From assembly GCA_030428695.1 (NCBI GenBank), contig JAUIEM010000163.1, forward strand, positions 1 through 20,208: a stretch of 20,208 nt of DNA, written 5' to 3'. Below the pieces are notes generated by a model that was not told the DNA's origin, did no database searches, and saw only the letters and a list, made by a program, of their open reading frames with translations. Origin of the DNA: a bacterium (lineage in GTDB: Bacteria > Planctomycetota > J058 > JAJDCP01). Positions 7,560-13,927 of this stretch are shown here, piece after piece (position 1 is the stretch's first letter; each line of letters opens with the position of its first letter). The translations under genes and the position numbers were made by a program.

Positions 7560-9491
7560 ATGCTACGCGCCCCCTTCTCCGCTGGTCCGTTGACCCCGTC
7601 ACAACTGGAGACGCTGACCGGCCTGCGCAAGGACCTGGCCGGCGACTGCATCCGCTCGACCACCCTCGCCGGTTGCGGCCATCCGGGCGGGTCTATGTCC
7701 ACCCTCGACGCCCTGTTGACCATCTACACGGGCGCCCGGCATTTTCCCGAAAAACCGCTGCATCCCGACCGCGACCGGGTGATCGTCAGCCACGGCCACA
7801 TCACCCCCGGCGTGTACTCGACCCTCGCCGCCTGGGGATACTTCGAGCGCGCGGAGTTCATGCGCTCCTTCCGCTACCCCGGCACCGACTTCGGCGGCCA
7901 CGTCGAGTTCGGCGTGCCCGGCGTCGAGTGGAACACCGGCAACCTCGGCCAGGGCCTCAGCGCCGGTTGTGGATCGGCCCTCGCCCTGCGCATGGCGGGC
8001 AAGGAGGCGCGGGTCTTCGTGCTGATGGGGGACGGTGAGCAGCAAAAAGGTCAAATCTCCGAGGCCCGCCGCTTCGCGGTCAAGTTCGGCCTGAGCAATC
8101 TGATCGCCTTCATCGACTACAACAAGCTGCAGATCGGCGGGGACATCGAGCGGATCATGCCCCAGGACATCGCGGCGGAATGGCGGGCCGGCGGCTGGCG
8201 GGTCGTCGAGCTCGACGGGCACGACCTGCCCGGTCTGCGCGCGGCCTTCGCGGAGGCCTACCTCGAGCCGGGCGACAGGCCGACCGTGCTGATCGGCAGG
8301 ACCGTGATGGGCCGCGGCGTGCCCTTTATCGAAAACAAGGCGAAGTACCACGGCTCGGCCCTGTCCGTCGACCAGGCCCGGGAAGCCCTCGCCGCCCTCG
8401 GCGTCGAAGACGACCTCGACGGGTTGCTCGCCGACCGCGCGGCCTTCCGCCCCGAAGGCCTGCCCGAGCACCACCGCGAGATCGAGCTGCCAGAGCTCGA
8501 CGCCGGCACCCCGCGCGACTACGGGGCCGACGTCAAGACCGACTGCCGCTCGGCCTACGGCAACGCCCTCGCCGACCTCGCGGAGGCGAACAACCGGGCC
8601 GGGGCGACCCGCGTCGTCGGCCTGACCTGCGACCTGCAGGGCTCGGTGAAGATGGGGGCCCTCGAGAAGGTCTGCCCCGAGGCCTTCATCGAGTGCGGGA
8701 TCCAGGAACATCACGCCGCGACCCTGGCCGGGCGCCTGTCGGTCGAGGGCATCGTGCCCTTCTTCTCGACCTTCGGCGTGTTCGCGATGGCCGAGGCCTA
8801 CAACCAGCAGCGCCTCAACGACCTCAACGACACCAACCTGAAGATCGCCACCACCCACTGCGGGCTCGACGTCGGCGAGGACGGCCAGACCCACCAGGCG
8901 ATCGACTTCCTCGCCCTCGGCCACGGCCCCTACCACCTGCGGATCTTCGTGCCCGCCGACCCGAACCAGACCGACCGGATCATCCGCTACGCGGCCTGCC
9001 ACCGCGGCAACATGCTGATCCCGATGGGTCGCAGCAAGCTGCCGGTGATCTGCGACGAACAGGGCGCCCCCTTCTTCGCCGGCGACTACCGCTTCGAGCC
9101 GGGCAAGGCCGACCTGCTGCGCGGCGGCGAGGACGTGACGGTCGTCACCTTCGGCGACGTCGCCTGGCGCGCGGTCGAGGCGGCCGACCGGCTGCGCGGC
9201 GAGGTCTCGGTGCGGGTGCTCAGCTGCGCCTCGGTGCGCCCCCTCGACACCGCCAGCCTGGTCGCGGCCGCCCGCGAGACGCGCGGGATGATCGTCTACG
9301 AGGACCACAACCGCGACTGCGGCCTCGGCGTGCAGGTCGCGACCGCCCTGGTCGAGGCCGGCGTCGCGACGAAGTTCAAGCGCATGGGCACGCACCGCTA
9401 CGGCACCTCGGGCAAGCCCGACCCGCTGCTCGCCGAGCAGGGGCTCGGCGTCGATGACCTCGTCGGCGCCTGCCGCGAGCTGGCCGGATGA
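7560..9491 (+). CDS. Transketolase (single-chain, thiamine diphosphate-dependent)
   Basis: 643 aa, close to the usual transketolase length of about 660. ATG at 7560 is preferred because GGAGG lies about 11 nt upstream and a promoter lies just before it; a longer in-frame extension to 7452 would run across the promoter. Residues about 15-270 form the ThDP pyrophosphate-binding domain: an early His in CGHPGGS (39-45), SHGH (77-80), and the cofactor signature GDG (157-159) followed by IDYNK (Asn188). Residues about 325-500 form the pyrimidine-binding domain, with GIQEHH (380-385) holding the catalytic Glu383 and GEDGQTHQ further on; the remainder is the C-terminal transketolase domain. It would move two-carbon ketol units in the non-oxidative pentose phosphate or Calvin pathways. 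The start overlaps no gene; the stop overlaps the next start (ATGA). Substrate preference cannot be read from sequence. Confidence 0.88.
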   Translation: MLRAPFSAGPLTPSQLETLTGLRKDLAGDCIRSTTLAGCGHPGGSMSTLDALLTIYTGARHFPEKPLHPDRDRVIVSHGHITPGVYSTLAAWGYFERAEFMRSFRYPGTDFGGHVEFGVPGVEWNTGNLGQGLSAGCGSALALRMAGKEARVFVLMGDGEQQKGQISEARRFAVKFGLSNLIAFIDYNKLQIGGDIERIMPQDIAAEWRAGGWRVVELDGHDLPGLRAAFAEAYLEPGDRPTVLIGRTVMGRGVPFIENKAKYHGSALSVDQAREALAALGVEDDLDGLLADRAAFRPEGLPEHHREIELPELDAGTPRDYGADVKTDCRSAYGNALADLAEANNRAGATRVVGLTCDLQGSVKMGALEKVCPEAFIECGIQEHHAATLAGRLSVEGIVPFFSTFGVFAMAEAYNQQRLNDLNDTNLKIATTHCGLDVGEDGQTHQAIDFLALGHGPYHLRIFVPADPNQTDRIIRYAACHRGNMLIPMGRSKLPVICDEQGAPFFAGDYRFEPGKADLLRGGEDVTVVTFGDVAWRAVEAADRLRGEVSVRVLSCASVRPLDTASLVAAARETRGMIVYEDHNRDCGLGVQVATALVEAGVATKFKRMGTHRYGTSGKPDPLLAEQGLGVDDLVGACRELAG

Positions 9492-10243
9492 GCACCCTCG
9501 CCGGCAAGATCGCGCTCGTCACCGGCGGCGGCACCGGCATCGGGCGGGGCATCGCCGCGGCCTTCGCCGAGGCGGGGGCGACCGTCGTGATCACCAGCCG
9601 CCGGGCCGAGGTGCTCGCCGAGGCCTGCGCCGCGCTCGGTCCCTCCGTCCGCGCCGAGGCCGCCGATGTCTCGGAGGAGGCGGCGGTGGAAGCCCTCGCT
9701 GCGGCGGTCGTCGAGCGCCACGGCGGGCTCGACATCCTGGTCAACAACGCCGGGGTGGTGTGCGCCGCGCCGGTCTGGGAGACCAGCTGCGACGACTGGG
9801 ACCGGATGTTCGCGGTCAACGTGCGCGGGCCCTTCCTCCTGTGTCGGGCCTTCGCCGGGAGCCTGAAGGCTCGGCGCGGGGCGATCCTCAACATCTCCTC
9901 GACCCTCGGCAGCGCGCCGATTCCGCAGCTCTCTGCCTACAGCGCCTCGAAGGCCGCGCTCGACAACCTGACCCGCAGCCTGGCCCTCGAGCTCGCGCCC
10001 TTTGGCGTGCGGGCGAACGCGATCAGCCCGGCCGTCGTCGACACGCCGATCCACCGCCAGCGCTTCGCCCCGGGCGAGGTCGAGTCGGCCCTCGCCGGCA
10101 TGGGCGCGGCCCACCCCCTCGGCCGCGTCGGCCAGCCCGCCGACATCGCGGCGGCGGCCCTCTACCTCTGCTCGCCGCAGGCGTCCTGGGTGACCGGGGT
10201 GGTGCTGCCGGTCGACGGGGGGATGCTGATCAAGGCGGAGTAG
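9488..10243 (+). CDS. Short-chain dehydrogenase/reductase (SDR, classical type)
   Basis: 251 aa, a typical classical SDR length. The Rossmann cofactor motif TGGGTGIG (12-19), the NNAG motif (86-89), the catalytic Ser138 and the YxxxK pair Tyr151/Lys155 are all in place, and the C-terminus has the usual PVDGG near its end. It resembles FabG/glucose-dehydrogenase-like NAD(P)H oxidoreductases. The basic Ser-Arg-Arg after the second beta strand (about 37-39) hints at NADP(H). ATG at 9488 overlaps the transketolase stop as ATGA, so the two are translationally coupled; a shared sugar substrate is plausible but inferred. FabG itself cannot be excluded, but no other fatty acid synthesis gene is near. 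Confidence 0.88.
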   Translation: MSTLAGKIALVTGGGTGIGRGIAAAFAEAGATVVITSRRAEVLAEACAALGPSVRAEAADVSEEAAVEALAAAVVERHGGLDILVNNAGVVCAAPVWETSCDDWDRMFAVNVRGPFLLCRAFAGSLKARRGAILNISSTLGSAPIPQLSAYSASKAALDNLTRSLALELAPFGVRANAISPAVVDTPIHRQRFAPGEVESALAGMGAAHPLGRVGQPADIAAAALYLCSPQASWVTGVVLPVDGGMLIKAE

Positions 10244-10295
10244 GAAGCTACGCCCGCTCGATCCTGGGCTGGTACCTGGCGCCGACGTGTCCGCC

Positions 10296-10311
10296 TCCTG
10301 AGAAATCAGGA
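10296..10311 (+). terminator. Hairpin with GAAA tetraloop after the SDR gene, possible weak terminator
   Basis: TCCTGA-GAAA-TCAGGA forms a six-pair stem capped by a GNRA-type loop, 53 nt after the SDR stop. No U-run follows (the next bases are ACTCCCTCCCC), so intrinsic termination is doubtful; it may instead stabilise the transcript end. Confidence 0.35.
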
Positions 10312-10384
10312 ACTCCCTCCCCGTCGCTCCTCCCGCTCCGCAGTGATTCTCCGCCAGCCCGCGAAAATCCTGCGATGGGCGTAT

Positions 10385-10400
10385 TGGCACAGGCTGTGCT
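10385..10400 (+). promoter_or_regulatory. Sigma-54-like -24/-12 promoter (also a perfect palindrome) upstream of the micro-gene array
   Basis: TGGCACAGGCTGTGCT matches the sigma-54 consensus TGGCAC-N5-TTGCW at the -24 GG and -12 GC with the required 10-nt spacing between them; only the first T of the -12 box and a flanking G differ. The same bases include GCACAG-G-CTGTGC (10387-10399), a perfect inverted repeat that could be a repressor site instead. Transcription would start near 10411, about 53 nt before the first micro-gene. No upstream enhancer site was recognised. Confidence 0.45.
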
Positions 10401-10453
10401 CTCGTCGTCCCTCAGAACGAGACCGAACGACGCGGCGCTCCTGCTGCCGATGA

Positions 10454-10459
10454 GGAGGA
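10454..10459 (+). promoter_or_regulatory. Strong ribosome binding site of the first micro-gene
   Basis: GAGGAGGATCCC precedes the ATG at 10464 with AGGAGG about 5 nt upstream, an excellent Shine-Dalgarno. It lies inside a five-codon frame from ATG at 10450 (Met-Arg-Arg-Ile-Pro) whose TGA overlaps the 10464 start as ATGA, the same overlap used later in the array; this mini-frame may be incidental. Confidence 0.6.
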
Positions 10460-10463
10460 TCCC

Positions 10464-10538
10464 ATGAAGACCCGCACCCACACCCGCTCCGGCGGCAAGA
10501 AGATGAACCGCACCGAGACGCAGGAGGCCCCGCGATGA
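10464..10538 (+). CDS. Micro-gene 1 of 4: 24-aa Arg/Thr-rich peptide
   Basis: 24 codons, ATG at 10464 after a strong AGGAGG. The product starts MKTRTHTRSGGKKMNR and ends ETQEAPR; it is basic at the front, rich in Arg and Thr, with no Cys, signal peptide or membrane segment. It is nearly identical to copy 4 and clearly related to copies 2 and 3. The codons for Gln-Glu-Ala (CAGGAGGCC) supply AGGAGG 7 nt before the next start, and the final CGA plus TGA creates the ATGA overlap. I recall, but cannot verify here, short bacterial peptides with a similar K-x-K-T-x-x-K-A-G-G followed by N-H-N-[QE]-T pattern. Function unknown; a peptide precursor or signal is possible. Confidence 0.7.
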   Translation: MKTRTHTRSGGKKMNRTETQEAPR

Positions 10539-10609
10539 AGATCCGCACACGCACACGCTCCGGCTCCCACAAGATGAACCGCAACGAGATCCTGGAGGAC
10601 GCGCGATGA
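10535..10609 (+). CDS. Micro-gene 2 of 4: 24-aa Arg/Thr-rich peptide, the most divergent copy
   Basis: 24 codons, beginning MKIRTRTRSGSHKMNR and ending EILEDAR. Its ATG (10535) overlaps the stop of copy 1 by four bases. It keeps the family frame MK[TI]RT[HR]TRSG[GS] and the Asn-Arg-x-Glu core, but differs from copy 1 at ten positions. Despite these changes, the length, the TGGAGG located 7 nt before the next ATG and the terminal Arg-stop are unchanged, which argues that it is still translated. Expressed as part of the coupled array. Confidence 0.68.
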   Translation: MKIRTRTRSGSHKMNRNEILEDAR

Positions 10610-10680
10610 AAACCCGCACCCACACCCGCTCCGGCGGTCGCATCCTGAACCGCACCGAGACGCAGGAGCCCGCTCGATGA
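10606..10680 (+). CDS. Micro-gene 3 of 4: 24-aa Arg/Thr-rich peptide
   Basis: 24 codons, beginning MKTRTHTRSGGRILNR and ending ETQEPAR. The start at 10606 overlaps the copy 2 stop (ATGA). It differs from copy 1 in the middle (Arg-Ile-Leu for Lys-Lys-Met) and in the order of the last Pro and Ala. AGGAG lies 8 nt before the start of copy 4. The conserved ends and variable centre resemble a family with a conserved leader-like part and a changeable segment, which is an inference from four copies only. Confidence 0.68.
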   Translation: MKTRTHTRSGGRILNRTETQEPAR

Positions 10681-10760
10681 AGATCCGCACCCACACCCGC
10701 TCCGGCGGCAAGAAGATGAACCGCACCGAGACGCAGGAGGCCCCGCGCAGCGACCGTTAG
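10677..10760 (+). CDS. Micro-gene 4 of 4: 27-aa Arg/Thr-rich peptide, array end
   Basis: 27 codons, beginning MKIRTHTRSGGKKMNR and ending ETQEAPRSDR. Through residue 24 it differs from copy 1 only at residue 3 (Ile for Thr). The Shine-Dalgarno that would serve a fifth gene (CAGGAGG) is still there, but the following GCGATGA has become GCGCAGCG, so reading goes on three codons to TAG at 10758-10760. That stop overlaps the stop of the convergent thioesterase gene (TAA, 10759-10757, minus strand), leaving no room for a terminator between them. Confidence 0.68.
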   Translation: MKIRTHTRSGGKKMNRTETQEAPRSDR

Positions 10761-11197
10761 CGGAACTCCAACGGCGGCCGCGCCGAGACCTCGAGCCTGG
10801 CCCGCAACAGCTCCGGGACCGGCAGGATCTCGAGCTTGCCGTTCGGACGGCCCCGGCACTGCGCGATGGTCATCTTCAGCCGCGCGGTCTCCTGGCCGCC
10901 GCAGGTGAACAGCGTCGAGATCTCGAGGGTGCGGCGGCTGAGCTTGCTGACCCACTGCTGGATGTCGAGCAGGTCGTGGAAGGCGGCGGGCTTGCGGAAC
11001 TCGCTCTGGACCGCGAGCCGCGGGAAGCCGACGAAGGCGCCGTCCGGCTCGCGCACGAAGGGCACCTGGCCGAGCTCGACGAAGAAGGCGTGCTCGGCCT
11101 CCTCGGCGTAGCGGGCGTACATCGTGAAGTGCAGCATGCCCGCGGTGTCGGTGTCGGCGAACTCGACGCGGCGCTGGCTGAAGAACTCGCTGGGCAT
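10757..11197 (-). CDS. Hotdog-fold acyl-CoA thioesterase (YbgC/4-hydroxybenzoyl-CoA thioesterase type)
   Basis: 146 aa, the normal single-domain hotdog length. The ATG at 11197 has GGGAGG about 10 nt upstream and starts right at the conserved first strand. Residues 11-27 give the family motif VEFADTDTAGMLHFTMY, with Asp17 at the catalytic Asp position and a following Arg-Tyr on the long helix; the LGQVPF and QSEFRKPAAFHD stretches match strand 2-3 of YbgC-like enzymes. It would hydrolyse acyl-CoA or acyl-ACP thioesters in the cytoplasm; the acyl group cannot be told. It lies 82 nt downstream of the prepilin-like gene on the same strand and converges on the micro-gene array. Confidence 0.85.
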   Translation of the reverse strand: MPSEFFSQRRVEFADTDTAGMLHFTMYARYAEEAEHAFFVELGQVPFVREPDGAFVGFPRLAVQSEFRKPAAFHDLLDIQQWVSKLSRRTLEISTLFTCGGQETARLKMTIAQCRGRPNGKLEILPVPELLRARLEVSARPPLEFR

Positions 11198-11279
11198 CCC
11201 GCCCCCTCCCGGCTGAAGCTGCGCCCATTCTGGCGCTCGGCGCCCGGTGCGCAAGGGGGGAGGCCTGCAGCCGGCGAGC

Positions 11280-12098
11280 CTAGTTGTTGAACGGCGGGCC
11301 GTTGTAGACCGCCTCGCCCTTCCCGTCGAGCTCGACCGGCACGAGGTTCGAGATCCAGTCGAGCGAGCTGTCCGGGCTGCCGTCGGGGTTCTGGGGCAGG
11401 GGCCCGAGGGGAACCTCGTCCGGGGCGGCCGGCGGCGCCGTGTAGTTCCAGCCCGTGCCGCCGCCATCGCTGAAGTTGTTGCTCATCGCGCCGTCGAGGC
11501 CCGCGCCCTCCTGGCCTCCGCCGCCGCCCGCGAACAGCTCGCCGAGCAGGTTGCCGTCGCTGACGTTGCCGCCGAGGCCGGCCGCATCGAGCAGGTCGTA
11601 GACGTTGACGAGCAGCGGGAAGCGGCCCTGGCTGACGTAGGGGTCGGTCACGGTGCTGCCCTCGCCGAAGCAGAGCGCCTTCAGGCCGTTGCGGTTCAGC
11701 ACCGCGGCGAAACCGAACTCGTTGTAGCGGACGATGTCGATGCCGAGCTGCAGCTCTTCGAACAGCCGGGTCTGGAAGCGGCGGGTCAACAGCAGCGGTA
11801 CGCCGTTGACCAGCGGGCCCTGCTTGACCGCGGCGGGCTCGGCGGCGAGCTCGGGCGCGCGGCCGAGGGCGCCGGCGTAGCGCCAGTCGATCAGCGGCAC
11901 GGGGGCGGCGACCGAGTCCTGGAAGACCTTCGCGTAGATCATGTTCAGCTCGACCTGCAGCTTCTTCTGGCGGTCGATCAGCCAGGCGTCCTGGGCATCC
12001 TCGGTGGTTTGATCGAAGCTTATGAAGATCGTCACCGACAGGATCGCGACCAGGATCACGGCGAGCATCAACTCGATCAACGTCACGGCGCGCATCAT
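11280..12098 (-). CDS. Prepilin-like protein (type IV pilin/pseudopilin N-terminus)
   Basis: 272 aa, ATG at 12098 behind GGAGG (a second ATG follows directly). The N-terminus MMRAVTLIELMLAVILVAIL is a class III signal: short basic leader, cleavage expected before Val5, Glu at mature position 5, then one hydrophobic helix (about 5-28). The residue before the cut is Ala where Gly is usual. Mature residues 30-60 continue as an amphipathic helix. The globular part (about 65-270) is not recognised and has a Gly-rich loop near 190-205 and a Pro/Asn-rich, Asp-rich tail. It would be processed by a prepilin peptidase and placed in a type IV pilus or type II secretion pseudopilus. No other pilus gene is in view. 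Confidence 0.75.
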   Translation of the reverse strand: MMRAVTLIELMLAVILVAILSVTIFISFDQTTEDAQDAWLIDRQKKLQVELNMIYAKVFQDSVAAPVPLIDWRYAGALGRAPELAAEPAAVKQGPLVNGVPLLLTRRFQTRLFEELQLGIDIVRYNEFGFAAVLNRNGLKALCFGEGSTVTDPYVSQGRFPLLVNVYDLLDAAGLGGNVSDGNLLGELFAGGGGGQEGAGLDGAMSNNFSDGGGTGWNYTAPPAAPDEVPLGPLPQNPDGSPDSSLDWISNLVPVELDGKGEAVYNGPPFNN

Positions 12099-12165
12099 GA
12101 TTCCCTCCTCGCTTCTCCTTCTATGGTACGGTGCCGGGCGCCCGAACGCATCCCTGGAGGACAAC

Positions 12166-12744
12166 GTGTTGCTCGCCGCCGCCCGCTGGGCCCTGCGCCG
12201 CCGCGCCGCGCGCAAATACGCCGCCTGCGCTCCGCACCTCCCGCCCGCCTGCCGGTTGCTCGACATCGGCGCGGCCGAGGGCTACGTCGGCGCCTGCGCC
12301 GCCGCGGACGGCCACGCGGTCAGCCTGGTCGACGTCGAGGATCGCAACCGGAGCGCGCTCCCCTTCCAGCGCTACGACGGACGCACGCTGCCCTTCCCCG
12401 ACGGCGCCTTCGACGCCGGCATCCTCAGCTACGTGCTGCACCACTGCGCCGACCCCGGGCGGGTGCTCGCCGAGGCCGCGCGGGTCTGCCGGCGGCTGCT
12501 CGTGCTCGAGTCGACCTACGAGCAGCCCTGGGAGAAGGCGCTCCTGACCTTCCTCGACCACAGCGCCAACCGCCTGCGCGGCATGCCCGAGGAGCAGCTG
12601 CGCTTCGCGAGCCCGGCGACCTGGTGGCGGCGCTTCGTCGAGCAGGGGCTGACGCTCCGGGAGTTCCGCTGGCTCGGGCGCACGGTGCACAAGCACGTGC
12701 TGTTCGTGCTCGACTGCAATCCCCCCGGCGGTGTGCTATCATAG
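12166..12744 (+). CDS. Class I SAM-dependent methyltransferase (Methyltransf_11 type)
   Basis: 192 aa if started at GTG 12166, which has GGAGG 6 nt upstream; the frame is open further back to 12022 but that part overlaps the divergent prepilin gene start and has no ribosome site. Motif I is LLDIGAAEGYVG (about 31-42), an acidic residue ends strand 2 (LVDVED, Asp56), and LPFPDGAFDAGILSYVLHH (about 73-91) matches the motif II/III region with a helix after it. The C-terminal third is rich in Arg and Trp and resembles no family I know. Substrate unknown. Starts 67 nt from the divergent prepilin gene. Confidence 0.8.
   Translation: MLLAAARWALRRRAARKYAACAPHLPPACRLLDIGAAEGYVGACAAADGHAVSLVDVEDRNRSALPFQRYDGRTLPFPDGAFDAGILSYVLHHCADPGRVLAEAARVCRRLLVLESTYEQPWEKALLTFLDHSANRLRGMPEEQLRFASPATWWRRFVEQGLTLREFRWLGRTVHKHVLFVLDCNPPGGVLS
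12734..12742 (+). promoter_or_regulatory. Extended -10 promoter for the dehydrogenase-led gene run
   Basis: TGCTATCAT is a TGn-extended -10 element located inside the last codons of the methyltransferase gene. No good -35 is seen at the normal distance (CTGCAA at 17 nt is weak). Transcription would start near 12749, 26 nt before the ATG at 12775. The sequence closely resembles the TGCTATACT element used in front of the kinase operon. Confidence 0.45.
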
Positions 12745-12774
12745 GCGACCCGAACCCCGCGAAGGAGTCCCCCG

Positions 12775-13926
<1,152 letters not shown>

Positions 13927-13927
13927 C

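Larger units (their letters stand above)
10464..10750 (+). repeat. Four tandem 71-nt units encoding the micro-genes
   Basis: Units begin at 10464, 10535, 10606 and 10677, each exactly 71 nt apart. Because 71 is not a multiple of three, every unit is read in a different frame from its neighbour, and the ATGA overlap restores reading each time. Units 1 and 4 are almost identical in DNA; units 2 and 3 have diverged mostly in the middle. The pattern indicates repeated tandem duplication of a complete gene. Confidence 0.9.

Noticed and set aside
7599..9395. A 598-codon minus-strand frame inside the transketolase gene
   Set aside because: Shadow of a strongly conserved plus-strand enzyme; no motif or Shine-Dalgarno of its own.
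8180..9457. A 425-codon plus-strand frame overlapping the transketolase gene
   Set aside because: Arg/Pro/Ala-rich out-of-frame reading of the transketolase gene with no domain.
10306..10726. Arg/Ser-rich minus-strand frames across the micro-gene array
   Set aside because: They only read the repeat backwards, lack ribosome sites, and their repeats do not keep a start/stop structure as the plus-strand ones do.
10464..10760. CRISPR array or REP-type repeat as explanation of the 71-nt repeat
   Set aside because: Units abut with no spacers, are not palindromic, and each forms an intact frame with start, stop and ribosome site.
11232..11244. Hairpin GGCGC-TCG-GCGCC between the prepilin and thioesterase genes
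   Set aside because: A five-pair stem without a U-run in a very GC-rich sequence is expected by chance; not called as a terminator.
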